Source: ASV31 sp965229765 (GTDB taxonomy: Bacteria > Pseudomonadota > Alphaproteobacteria > Rhodobacterales > Rhodobacteraceae). Taken from it: a stretch of 64,000 nt of DNA. Positions 16,931 to 26,947 of this stretch are shown here, one piece after another. The stretch spans positions 1,426,001 through 1,490,000 of the forward strand of contig CBDDJT010000003.1 in NCBI GenBank assembly GCA_965229765.1. The letters run 5' to 3'. Under the pieces are notes generated by a model. It was not told the DNA's origin. It saw only the letters and a list, made by a program, of their open reading frames with translations, and did no database searches. The position numbers and the translations under genes were made by a program. How positions within the stretch are numbered: position 1 is the first letter of the stretch; every line of letters starts with the position of its first letter.

Positions 16931-16960
16931 AATATGGGGCGCGAACCGCCCTGCTGCAAG
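16931..16960 (-). promoter_or_regulatory. RpoH (sigma-32) promoter of hsp20
   Basis: On the minus strand CTTGCAG (16960-16954) is followed after 14 bases by CCCCATATT (16939-16931). This is close to the RpoH consensus CTTGAAA-N14-CCCCATNT and directly precedes the small heat-shock gene. Confidence 0.8.
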
Positions 16961-17044
16961 GGCCGGCACGGCAGGGCGGTTTGCCAATCGCGGGAAACGC
17001 GGTAGCCTGTCGAACCTGATGCAACCGACTCGACCGGAGCGGCG

Positions 17045-17263
17045 ATGAACGAGTCCTCCCGCATGAACACAGAGGAAGTGCTGCGCGCAGAGCTGCACGG
17101 CCTGCGTGTGGAACACCGCGACCTCGACGAGGCGATCCACGCCCTTCAGGAATCGCCACGCGCCGACCAGCTTCAGATCCGGCGGCTGAAAAAGCGCAAG
17201 CTGGGGCTCAAGGACCGCATGGCCCAGATCGAGGACATCCTGACCCCCGACATCATTGCGTAG
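17045..17263 (+). CDS. YdcH/DUF465 family small protein
   Basis: This 72-residue helical protein matches the DUF465/YdcH family: an acidic and leucine-rich helix, then the basic RRLKKRKLGLKDRM segment typical of the family. A second Met at residue 7 (17063) is an alternative start. These proteins are small, soluble and of unknown function. It sits 47 bases upstream of purE. Confidence 0.82.
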   Translation: MNESSRMNTEEVLRAELHGLRVEHRDLDEAIHALQESPRADQLQIRRLKKRKLGLKDRMAQIEDILTPDIIA

Positions 17264-17310
17264 CCCCGACGGCTGGCTATAGTGCGCGCTTTCTGACGGA
17301 GGACGGTCGC

Positions 17311-17788
<478 letters not shown>

Positions 17789-17796
<8 letters not shown>

Positions 17797-18856
17797 CCCC
17801 CTCGCCCCCGGCGCGGTCATCGGCATCCTCGGCGGCGGCCAGCTGGGCCGGATGCTGTCGGTGGCCGCCGCAAGGCTGGGCTTTCGCTGCCATGTCTACG
17901 ACCCGGGCAAGGCCCCCCCCGCCGGACACGTGGCCGATCGCGTGACCACCGCCGCCTGGGACGACGTGGCCGCGCTGGCCGCCTTCGCCGGGTCGGTCGA
18001 CGTTGTGACCTATGAATTCGAGAACGTCCCAGCCGCCGCGCTGGACACGATAGAGCCGCACGCCCCCGTCCGCCCCGGCCGCCGCGCACTGGCCGTCAGC
18101 CAGGACCGGCTGGACGAAAAGACCTTTCTCGCGGGCCTCGGCCTTGCCACCGCGCCCTTTGCCGCCGTCGACACCGGGGCCGACATGGCCGCGGCCATCG
18201 ACGCCATCGGCACGCCCGCGATCCTGAAGACCCGCCGCATGGGCTATGACGGCAAGGGGCAGGTGCGCATCGACGCACCCACCGCCGCCGGTGATGCGAT
18301 GGAGGCGTTCCACGGCACGCCCGCGATCCTCGAAGGCTTCGTCACCTTCGAACGCGAGATCAGCGTGATCGGCGCGCGTGGCCCCGACGGGCAGGTGGCC
18401 TGCTTCGATCCGGGCGAGAACGTGCACCGTGACGGTATCCTGCGCACCACCACGGTGCCCGCCTCGATCAGCACGGCCCAGCGCACCGACGCCGTCCTTG
18501 TGGCCGCGCGCATCCTGAACGCGCTCGACTACGTTGGCGTGATGGGGGTGGAGCTTTTCGTGACGCGCGGCGGCCTGATCGTCAACGAGATCGCACCGCG
18601 GGTCCACAACTCCGGGCACTGGACGCAGAACGGCTGTGCCGTGGACCAGTTCGAACAGCACATCCGCGCCATCGCCGGCTGGCCGCTGGGCGATGGCGCG
18701 CGCCACGCCGACGTGACGATGGAAAACCTGATCGGCAGCGACGTGGACCGCGTGCCGCAGATCGCCGCCGAACGCGACGCGGCGCTGCACCTCTACGGCA
18801 AGGGCGACTGGCGGCCAGGCCGCAAGATGGGCCATGTCAACCGCATCCGCCGCTAG
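17789..18856 (+). CDS. purK: 5-(carboxyamino)imidazole ribonucleotide synthase
   Basis: This 355-residue ATP-grasp enzyme makes N5-CAIR from AIR, bicarbonate and ATP. The N-terminal GILGGGQLGRML, the central KTRRMGYDGKGQ and the later NEIAPRVHNSGHWTQ blocks are diagnostic. It overlaps purE and is followed by a cassette of palindromes. Length and motifs are normal. Confidence 0.96.
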
Positions 18857-18862
18857 GGGAAA

Positions 18863-18957
18863 AAGCCGCTTCGCAGCGGCTTGGCCCAAGCGGTTTGCAA
18901 ACCGCTTGGCAGGGGCCTTGCAGGGCCCCTGCCCCAAGGCGTTTCGAAACGCCTTGG
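18863..18957. repeat. cassette of four consecutive inverted repeats
   Basis: Four hairpin units are packed between purK and the Nudix gene. Unit 1 (18863-18882) has arms AAGCCGCT/AGCGGCTT. Unit 2 (18886-18909) is a perfect 24-bp palindrome with half site CCAAGCGGTTTG. Unit 3 (18910-18931) has arms CAGGGGCC/GGCCCCTG around a six-base loop. Unit 4 (18934-18957) is a perfect 24-bp palindrome with half site CCAAGGCGTTTC. A related A-B pair lies at 31158-31202. No U-tract follows, so this is a repeat element rather than a simple terminator. Confidence 0.85.
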
Positions 18958-18967
18958 CCCGCGTCTG

Positions 18968-19429
18968 ATGCTGCCCGGCGCAAGCAACGGGCCGCGCCTC
19001 GCGGCGCGTGCGCTGATCCTCATCGGCGGGCGGCTCCTGCTGGTCAACGCCTATCCCGGCGGGCAAAGCGATCTCTGGTGCGCGCCGGGCGGCGGCGTGG
19101 ACCGCCATTCCTCCATCCCTGCCAACCTTGCGCGCGAAGTGGCCGAGGAAACCGGCCTGACGGTCGGTGTCGGTCCGCTGGCGCTGGTCAACGAGTTCCA
19201 TGACCCCGACGCGGACTTCCACCAGGTCGAGCTGTTCTTCCGCTGCACCGTCGCGGCAGGCCGGCTCGACCCGGCGTGGACCGACCCCGAAGGCGTGGTC
19301 AACCGGCACCGGCTGGTATCCCGGCAGGAGCTGTCCGCCCTGCGCCACAAACCCGACAGCCTGGGGGACGTGGCCTGGTCGCCGCCGGCCGCCCCTCTCT
19401 ACGACCCGCTGGAGCGGCTGGTGCGCTAG
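18968..19429 (+). CDS. Nudix hydrolase family protein
   Basis: This 153-residue protein has a Nudix fold: ALILIGGRLLLVNAYPGG, then the Nudix helix ending in REVAEETGL. In the Nudix box the C-terminal R-E-x-x-E-E-x-G part is intact, but the first conserved Glu, eight residues before the Arg, is Ser. Metal binding normally uses the EE pair, so activity on a nucleoside diphosphate derivative is still plausible. The ATG at 18968 follows the palindrome cassette by ten bases and lacks an obvious ribosome binding site; a later start is possible. Confidence 0.82.
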   Translation: MLPGASNGPRLAARALILIGGRLLLVNAYPGGQSDLWCAPGGGVDRHSSIPANLAREVAEETGLTVGVGPLALVNEFHDPDADFHQVELFFRCTVAAGRLDPAWTDPEGVVNRHRLVSRQELSALRHKPDSLGDVAWSPPAAPLYDPLERLVR

Positions 19430-20010
19430 CCAGCCACGCCCGGCACCATTTTCGGCGGCACGATCTGTTTCCTGCCATCCGCGCCGATCAGATCGTCGAT
19501 GACCCGTGTCGCCGGGCGGCGGCCCACCATTGGCGCGCGCCGGGCGCGGCCATCGGCGCAGGGATGTTCCGGCGCGCGAATTCGGGCGCTTTCGCGGGCG
19601 TTCACCCAGGACACGTCCGCATGGATATGGATCGACATGATCGAAGGGATCGCAACCTCGACCAAACTATGCGACCGACAGTTTCACTTGCGGTGCAAGG
19701 TCGGCACAGGAGTGCCGGGTGAAGAACGTCTTTCTTGTCGGCTTCCAGCCCCGCCACGCGGGTGGCCCGCTGCTGGATGCGGAACGGCGGGGCATTCGGC
19801 TTGATCTGCAGGATCAGTATAAAGAACGAGCCGACACAGCCCCGGGCCGCGATGATATGCGCGAAGCCGGCGTCGTCCTGGATGGTCATGGTGCAGATCC
19901 TTCCACCGCACCACAGTTGAAGGAAGAAATCGCCCGGCGGCAAAAGGCGTCATGCCACCCGCCGGGCACCACGCTCAGAACGCGAAGTGACCCGGCAGGC
20001 TGTTGCCTTG
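19430..20010 (-). other. 581-base stretch without a secure gene; possible decayed minus-strand gene
   Basis: No known family is visible here. On the minus strand an ATG at 19889, preceded by GGAAGG nine bases upstream, opens a frame that reads to 19602. In its first 60 codons it has a hydrophobic GSFFILILQIK segment and a plausible composition. From about 19665 down to 19426 a different minus frame looks more protein-like (MSIHIHADVSWVNARE). A frameshifted remnant would explain both, but this is a weak case. The stretch is downstream of the bactofilin-like gene and convergent with the Nudix gene. Confidence 0.25.
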
Positions 20011-21141
20011 CTAATGCCGTCCAAAGAACCGCGGGTCGGCCCAGGCCACGATGATCGCGCCCGCCCCCGCAAGGGTAAGCGCCATCGCAAACAGCCAGCC
20101 AACGAACGGGATCAGCGCCAGCACCCCGGCCGCCAGCGCGCCGATGCCCGCCGCCACCGCCTTGTCGCCCACGTCGGCGGGTTCCGCCCGGCCAAAGGCC
20201 ATGGTCAGCCCGACGCCAAGCGCATAGGCCCCGATCACGTAGCCCGCCAGCCACAGGATCACCGCCGCAAGCACCGCCGCGGGGCTGATGACGATTCCGA
20301 CCAGCGTCATCGCCAGCAGGATCGCGGCACCGACCAGCACCGACAGCCCCATGAACCCCATCCAGAGCGTGCCGAAGGGCCGCGCCAGCACCCGGCGGCG
20401 CATCGATGCAAGCTGTTCGGGCAGCAGCGCCGCGATCCCCGCTGCCAAGGCCGCCACGACGATCACGCCCATCAGGAACTTGGCCACCCAGCGGCCGGGG
20501 CTTGGCCTAGGCAGGCCCGCGGCATCGGGGTCCCAGTCCTCTATCTGGCGGCGCAGCACGCGCTCTTCGGGGACAACGGCCTCGGGCACTTCAAGCGTGC
20601 CGGGGGTGTCTTCATAGACCGTCAGCGTGCCGCCGATGCGCGCGCCGGGGCCGAAATCGACACTGCGCGCCGCCAGCGTGACATCACCCGCGATCTCGGC
20701 GTCGATCTCCACCTCGTCGCCCGCGATCATCGCATAGCCCGCCACCGGGCCTTCGACGCTCAGGTCCGAGCCCGACAGCCGCAAGTCGCCGCCCACGGCC
20801 CCCACGGTCACGTCGTAGCCCATGACCGTGGCATCGCCCGCCACACCGCCGGTCACCTCAACCTCCATGCCGGCGGCGTAGACATCTCCGCCCACGTCGC
20901 CCGACAGCGTGACGTTGCGCCCGGCCACATGCGCCGACCCCGCGATCGCGCTGCGCGCGCGTACGGTTTCGCCGGCCATGAACAGGTCATCCACGCCGTC
21001 CGCCTCGAACAGCACGGTGGCCCCGGCGCGGAAGGCGTCGTCGCCGATGTCGAAGATCGCAGGTCCGTCCTGCGCGTGCGCGCCCGCAGTCAGGCCAAGC
21101 GCGACAAGAGCGGCGGGAAACAGGGAAATCAGGGCTCGCAT
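20011..21141 (-). CDS. bactofilin-like polymer-forming domain membrane protein
   Basis: This 376-residue protein has a signal peptide (about 1-23, ending AHA). Residues 40-185 carry short repeats with a spacing of about 20 residues (ADGVDDLFMAGETV, AGSAHVAGRNVTLSGDVGGDVYAAG and so on), as in the right-handed beta-helix of bactofilin/polymer-forming cytoskeletal proteins. The C-terminal part (230-370) holds four to five transmembrane helices. The beta-helix would therefore face the periplasm, unlike cytosolic bactofilins. It is probably an envelope scaffold; a specific role is unknown. Confidence 0.75.
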   Translation of the reverse strand: MRALISLFPAALVALGLTAGAHAQDGPAIFDIGDDAFRAGATVLFEADGVDDLFMAGETVRARSAIAGSAHVAGRNVTLSGDVGGDVYAAGMEVEVTGGVAGDATVMGYDVTVGAVGGDLRLSGSDLSVEGPVAGYAMIAGDEVEIDAEIAGDVTLAARSVDFGPGARIGGTLTVYEDTPGTLEVPEAVVPEERVLRRQIEDWDPDAAGLPRPSPGRWVAKFLMGVIVVAALAAGIAALLPEQLASMRRRVLARPFGTLWMGFMGLSVLVGAAILLAMTLVGIVISPAAVLAAVILWLAGYVIGAYALGVGLTMAFGRAEPADVGDKAVAAGIGALAAGVLALIPFVGWLFAMALTLAGAGAIIVAWADPRFFGRH

Positions 21142-21447
21142 GGGTCACCTCGTCCGATAACGGTTGCAGGCTAGTCCCGGGCAGCGGCGGCCACCTTGCG
21201 ACAGATCAAGCCTGCCGCCACCCTAACCCGTCGTGCCGGTCCGCGACACACGCATCGGGATATCTTCAAGCGGTTTTCCGCCGGGTGGCACCGAAGGCGG
21301 TGGGCGCGAACCTCGATACGCCGGCATTCTTCCCGGGATCGCGGCCGCCCCCTTCGTTTGCCGCATGGCGGGCCATGAAGAATGCGCTATATCGAATATG
21401 TAATGCATCCGCGTGGCCCCGCCCGCGCCCCACAGGACATACCCGAC
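21142..21447. other. 306-base divergent intergenic region
   Basis: The region separates the minus-strand bactofilin-like gene from the plus-strand secreted protein. It contains an AT-rich patch around 21385-21412 (TATATC, TATGTA hexamers), likely part of a promoter for the plus-strand gene. An upstream ATG at 21382 is in frame with the next gene but gives no signal peptide. No gene or RNA structure is otherwise seen. Confidence 0.5.
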
Positions 21448-22035
21448 ATGCCCCTGCCCCTGATCCTTCCGCGCGCCTTGCCGGTCGTCGCGCTGTCGCT
21501 TGCGCTGGCGCTGCCCGCCGCCGTCACTGCCCAGATGACCGGCCAGGGCATGGGACACGGGATGCACCACGGCGCGGACGGCACCGGGCATGACATGGTC
21601 AACATGCCCGGGCTGCGCGGGCTCGACGCCACGCCAGAGGAAAGCGCCGAACTGGCGCGCATGTTCCAGGGCTTTCAGGACATCACCCGCAGCGTCACGA
21701 ACCTGCCCGACGGCATCCGCACCGTGACCCGCTCGGACGATCCCGACCTGATGGCAACGATCCTCAGCCACGTCATGGGCATGATCATGCGTGTCGAGGA
21801 AGGCCGCGATCCCAAGGTTTTCATCCAGAGCCCGACGCTCGACATCATCTTCGAACGCGCCGACAGCATCCTGACCACCATCGACGTGACCGACGAAGGC
21901 GTCATTGTCACCCAGACCTCGGACGATCCCGATGTGGTCGCCGCGCTGCACACCCATGCGGCAGAGGTCTCGGCCATGGTCGACCGCGGGATGCAGGCGG
22001 TGCACGAAATGATGATGGCCCGCGCGGGCAACTGA
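21448..22035 (+). CDS. secreted protein of unknown function (Met/His-rich N-terminus)
   Basis: This 195-residue protein starts at the ATG at 21448, ten bases after AGGA; this choice puts a clean signal peptide at residues 1-29 (LPLILPRALPVVALSLALALPAAVTA). The mature N-terminus is rich in Met, His and Gly (QMTGQGMGHGMHHGADGTGH), a composition seen in copper- or metal-binding periplasmic proteins. The remainder is helical and acidic. I do not recognise a family. Metal binding is an inference from composition. Confidence 0.7.
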   Translation: MPLPLILPRALPVVALSLALALPAAVTAQMTGQGMGHGMHHGADGTGHDMVNMPGLRGLDATPEESAELARMFQGFQDITRSVTNLPDGIRTVTRSDDPDLMATILSHVMGMIMRVEEGRDPKVFIQSPTLDIIFERADSILTTIDVTDEGVIVTQTSDDPDVVAALHTHAAEVSAMVDRGMQAVHEMMMARAGN

Positions 22036-22125
22036 CACCGCGCCTCTGGGCCTTGCCATCCGCCCACGGTCTGCCACTCTGTCGGCGCGGCGCACGCGCC
22101 GGCGGACACGCGGCACAGGGGCGCA

Positions 22126-23634
22126 ATGACCGGCCTTACGATCCTGCCCGATCAGCGACAGGCCCTTCTTGACGGGGCCGAACTGACGCTTGGCGCCCGC
22201 GCCTTCGACGTGCTGGCCCACCTGCACGCCCACGCCGACCGCGTTGTCACCAAGGAGGAACTGCTCGACCATGTCTGGTCCGACCGCATGGTCGAGGAAG
22301 GCAACCTGACCGTCCAGATCTCGGCCCTGCGCAAGGCGCTGGGGCGGCGCGCGATCAGCACCGTTCCCGGCGTCGGCTATCGCCTGACGCTGGGCGCCGC
22401 CGACGCGCCCGAGCCGGTCGCAGCCTCGCGCCCGCCAGTCCCCGACAAGCCGTCGCTGGCCGTCCTGCCCTTCGCCAACCTCACCGGCGCGCCCGACAGC
22501 GACTACCTTGTCGACGGCATCGTGAACGAGGTCATCGCCGCCCTGTCGCGGGGTTCGGCCTTCTTCGTCATCTCCAGCACGTCCAGTTTCACCTACAAGG
22601 GCCGCACCGTCGACGTGGCCGACGTGGGGCGCGAGCTGGGCGTGCGCTATCTGCTCGAAGGCAGCATCCAGCAGGCGGGCGACCAGATGCGCATCTCTAC
22701 CCAGCTGGTCGAGACGGAAACCGGCCACACCATCTGGCATGACCGCTACAGCGGCAGCGTCACCGACATCTTTGAACTTCAGGACCGCACCGCCGAAGGC
22801 GTCGCCGCCGCGCTGGAACCGAAACTGATCTATGCCGAGGCCGCGCGCGCCCGCAAGAAACCCACCGAAAGCCTTGCGGCCTATGACCTCTGCCTGCGCG
22901 CCGCCCCGATGGTCTATATCCAGAACGTGCGCGAACACCTCGACGAAGGCCTGGCGCTCCTGCGACAGGCGCTGGAGCTTGACCCCGACTATACCTTTGC
23001 CAAGGCGCTGATCTGCATGGCCCACACTGGCGCCTTCGCCACGCGCTGGTGGCCGATCGAGAAGGCGCAGGCCGTTGTCCCGCTGGCCCGGGATGTTCTG
23101 GACAGCCGCCCGGACGATGCGCTGACGCTGGGCATCGTCGGCCATTACATCGCCTACCTCGGCGGCGACCCCCGGCGCGGCATGACCGCGCTGACGCAGG
23201 CCGCGCGCCTGAACCCCAACTCCTTTACCGTCGCCATCCTGAAGGGCTGGGTGCACAACTATCTTGGCGAGTTCGACACGGCGATCGAGCAGTTGAACCG
23301 CGCCCGCCGGATCAGCCCGCTGGACCCGCAGATCGGTGTGGCCACCTGCGGCGTGGCGCAGGCGACCCTCATGCGCGGTGACCCGGCTGGGGCGGCTGTG
23401 CTCTATGAACAGTCCCTGACCGAGTACCCGGAATTCGCCACCAGTTTCCTTGGGCTGATCTGCTGCTACCGAGAGACCGGCGAAGCCGCCAAGGCCGACG
23501 TCATGGCCGCAAGGCTGCGCGCCAAGGTGCCGGACATGTCCGTGTCGATGTTCCAGCGCACCCGCCCCTTCATCGACCCCGGCTACAGCGAACGCATGTG
23601 CGCCGCGCTGCGCGGCACGGGCTTTCCGGAATGA
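22126..23634 (+). CDS. OmpR-type winged helix / TolB-like / TPR regulator
   Basis: This 502-residue protein has three parts. Residues 1-90 form an OmpR/PhoB-type winged helix (VVTKEELLDHVWSDR, then NLTVQISALRKALG and VPGVGYRL). Residues 105-235 form a TolB/FlgO-like domain starting SLAVLPFANLTG and including YLLEGSIQQAGDQMRISTQLV. Residues 260-500 are TPR-like helices. The set is that of alphaproteobacterial CadC-like/CyaB-associated regulators. There is no clear transmembrane segment, so it is probably cytosolic. A paralogue with a BTAD-type N-terminus lies at 35326-36960. A GNAT gene follows ten bases later, probably co-transcribed. Confidence 0.88.
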   Translation: MTGLTILPDQRQALLDGAELTLGARAFDVLAHLHAHADRVVTKEELLDHVWSDRMVEEGNLTVQISALRKALGRRAISTVPGVGYRLTLGAADAPEPVAASRPPVPDKPSLAVLPFANLTGAPDSDYLVDGIVNEVIAALSRGSAFFVISSTSSFTYKGRTVDVADVGRELGVRYLLEGSIQQAGDQMRISTQLVETETGHTIWHDRYSGSVTDIFELQDRTAEGVAAALEPKLIYAEAARARKKPTESLAAYDLCLRAAPMVYIQNVREHLDEGLALLRQALELDPDYTFAKALICMAHTGAFATRWWPIEKAQAVVPLARDVLDSRPDDALTLGIVGHYIAYLGGDPRRGMTALTQAARLNPNSFTVAILKGWVHNYLGEFDTAIEQLNRARRISPLDPQIGVATCGVAQATLMRGDPAGAAVLYEQSLTEYPEFATSFLGLICCYRETGEAAKADVMAARLRAKVPDMSVSMFQRTRPFIDPGYSERMCAALRGTGFPE

Positions 23635-23644
23635 AGGCAAGCGC

Positions 23645-24481
23645 ATGACACCAGAGATGTCGACCATGTCCGCCGAAGACCTGGCAACGGTGCTGGACTG
23701 GGCCGCAGGCGAAGGCTGGAACCCCGGCCTTGCCGACGCCGCTGCGTTTCACGCCGCGGACCCCGCCGGCTTTTTCCTGTCGCGGGTGAACGGCACGCCC
23801 GTCGCCGCCATCTCGGTCGTGAACCTGAACGATGAACAGGCGTTCCTCGGCCTCTACCTCTGCCGCCCGGACTGGCGCGGGAGGGGGATCGGCCTGGCGC
23901 TCTGGCACCACGCGCTGGCCCATGCGGGCGACCGGACCGTGGGCCTCGACGGCGTGCCCGCGCAAGAGGCGAACTACCGCGCCTCGGGCTTTCTGCGCAC
24001 CGGCGCCAGCCTGCGCCACGAAGGCCGCTGGCCCGCCGCCGCCCATCCCGCCATCCGCGACGCCACGCCCGGCGACCTGCCCGCGCTGATCGCGCTCGAC
24101 ACGGATGCAGGCGGGCTGGCCCGGCCCGGTTTCCTGCACCCCTGGCTGACCGGCGCGCCCGGCCTGCGCGCCACCCGCATTCTGGCCCCCGGAGACCGCC
24201 CGCTGGGCCTTGCAACATGGCGCGCCTGCCGCGACGGCACCAAGATCGGCCCTGTGATCGCGCCCGACACCGATGCCGCGCTGGCGCTGATCGCCGATAT
24301 CGCCGCCCTGCGGCCCGACGGCCCCCTGATCGTCGATGTGCCAGAGGCCAACACCCCCCTGCGCGACGCGCTGACCGGCGCGGGCTTCACCGTCCCCTTC
24401 GCCACCGCGCGGATGTATCGCGGCACCCCGCCCGCCACGACGAACGCGCTTCAGGCCATCGCCACGATGGAACTGGGGTAG
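23645..24481 (+). CDS. GNAT family N-acetyltransferase
   Basis: This 278-residue protein has an N-terminal GNAT domain (about 5-130) with the acetyl-CoA loop RPDWRGRGIGLALW and a degenerate second GNAT-like half (about 135-270), the double-GNAT layout. An acetylated substrate is not evident. It is ten bases downstream of the HTH-TPR regulator, consistent with one mRNA. Confidence 0.88.
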   Translation: MTPEMSTMSAEDLATVLDWAAGEGWNPGLADAAAFHAADPAGFFLSRVNGTPVAAISVVNLNDEQAFLGLYLCRPDWRGRGIGLALWHHALAHAGDRTVGLDGVPAQEANYRASGFLRTGASLRHEGRWPAAAHPAIRDATPGDLPALIALDTDAGGLARPGFLHPWLTGAPGLRATRILAPGDRPLGLATWRACRDGTKIGPVIAPDTDAALALIADIAALRPDGPLIVDVPEANTPLRDALTGAGFTVPFATARMYRGTPPATTNALQAIATMELG

Positions 24482-24495
24482 GCGGCAGTCGGGTC

Positions 24496-24678
24496 TTAAC
24501 GCCACAGCCGGTCCACGTCGCGCCGCGCCGCCTCGCGCCGCTGGGCGGCGGCCAGCACCTCATCGGCGCCGCGCACCCGGCGGGCGGGAAGCAGGGCCAG
24601 CAGATCGGCCAGCGTCGGCAGGCGCAAGGTGCGGGCGGACTTGCGGGGCAGCAGGATCGGGGCGGGAAAATCGGTCAT
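24496..24678 (-). CDS. small hypothetical protein (60 aa)
   Basis: This 60-residue frame encodes a basic, leucine- and arginine-rich protein (RTLRLPTLADLLALLPARR). The start codon is followed by well-formed coding composition, and an AGAAACCCAG stretch rather than a strong ribosome binding site precedes it. It is convergent with the GNAT gene with a 14-base gap. The family is unknown to me. Confidence 0.45.
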   Translation of the reverse strand: MTDFPAPILLPRKSARTLRLPTLADLLALLPARRVRGADEVLAAAQRREAARRDVDRLWR

Positions 24679-24792
24679 CTGGGTTTCTCCGGGTCTGGCG
24701 TTTGCGTTGATCCACCATTGCCCGGACCGCTCCTAAACGTCCCTTAGCCGTGATTAAGCGTTCCGAAATCCGCCTTAATCGACCCAAAAAGA

Positions 24793-24816
24793 AAAGGGCG
24801 CCCAAAGGCGCCCTTT
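24793..24816 (-). terminator. rho-independent terminator of groESL
   Basis: On the minus strand a perfect 10-bp stem (AAAGGGCGCC with GGCGCCCTTT, four-base loop) is followed by a TTTTCTTTTT tract. It lies 28 bases after the groEL stop. Confidence 0.92.
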
Positions 24817-24843
24817 CCACGATCCGTAACGGGATCGGCGTGA

Positions 24844-26487
<1,644 letters not shown>

Positions 26488-26538
26488 GTTGGCTTCTCCT
26501 GAATTCTATTGGGTTCTTGGTAAGGTCTTGCGACGGGC

Positions 26539-26826
26539 TCAGCCGATGATGCCGAGGATGTCGCTTTCCTTCATGATCAGCAGCTCTTCGCCATCCAGCG
26601 TGATCTCGGTGCCCGACCACTTGCCGAACAGCACCTTGTCGCCAGCCTTGACGTCCATCGCGATCCGATCGCCGTCATCGTCCTTGGCACCGGCGCCAAC
26701 CGAGACGATTTCGCCCTCGGCGGGCTTTTCCTTGGCGCTGTCGGGGATGATCAGGCCCCCTTTGGTCTTGTCGTCGCTCTCGACGCGACGGACCAGCACA
26801 CGGTCATGCAGCGGAGTGAAAGCCAT
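26539..26826 (-). CDS. groES: co-chaperonin GroES
   Basis: This 95-residue co-chaperonin caps GroEL. The PLHDRVLVRRVE start, the mobile loop (ESDDKTKGGLIIPD) and the C-terminal LLIMKESDILGIIG are typical. AAGGAG lies nine bases upstream. It is the first gene of the groESL operon behind the CIRCE element. Confidence 0.98.
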   Translation of the reverse strand: MAFTPLHDRVLVRRVESDDKTKGGLIIPDSAKEKPAEGEIVSVGAGAKDDDGDRIAMDVKAGDKVLFGKWSGTEITLDGEELLIMKESDILGIIG

Positions 26827-26861
26827 CTCTGAACGCTCCTTGGTTCATATTTGTGTCCCTG

Positions 26862-26888
26862 TTAGCACTCACTGTATCCGAGTGCTAA
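26862..26888. promoter_or_regulatory. CIRCE element (HrcA operator)
   Basis: TTAGCACTC, nine bases, then GAGTGCTAA: the exact CIRCE consensus. It sits 35 bases upstream of groES, just downstream of the promoter, so HrcA binding blocks transcription at normal temperature. Confidence 0.97.
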
Positions 26889-26895
26889 CGACGCG

Positions 26896-26924
26896 GAGAT
26901 AAGGAGCGCACCAGGGACTGTCAA
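26896..26924 (-). promoter_or_regulatory. groESL promoter
   Basis: On the minus strand TTGACA (26924-26919), a 17-base spacer and TATCTC (26901-26896) form a near-ideal sigma-70 promoter. The overlapping CTTATCT also fits the alphaproteobacterial RpoH -10 pattern, so both sigma factors may use it. Confidence 0.85.
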
Positions 26925-26947
26925 CACTCCCTTCGCGCCGATCTTCA

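Noticed and set aside
18863..18957. CRISPR array
   Set aside because: Units are palindromes of 20-24 bp with different sequences and spacers of 0-3 bases; there are no direct repeats and no cas genes.
21223..23667. An 814-codon minus-strand frame over the secreted protein and HTH-TPR genes
   Set aside because: It is antisense to two well-supported genes, has shadow composition and no recognisable domain.
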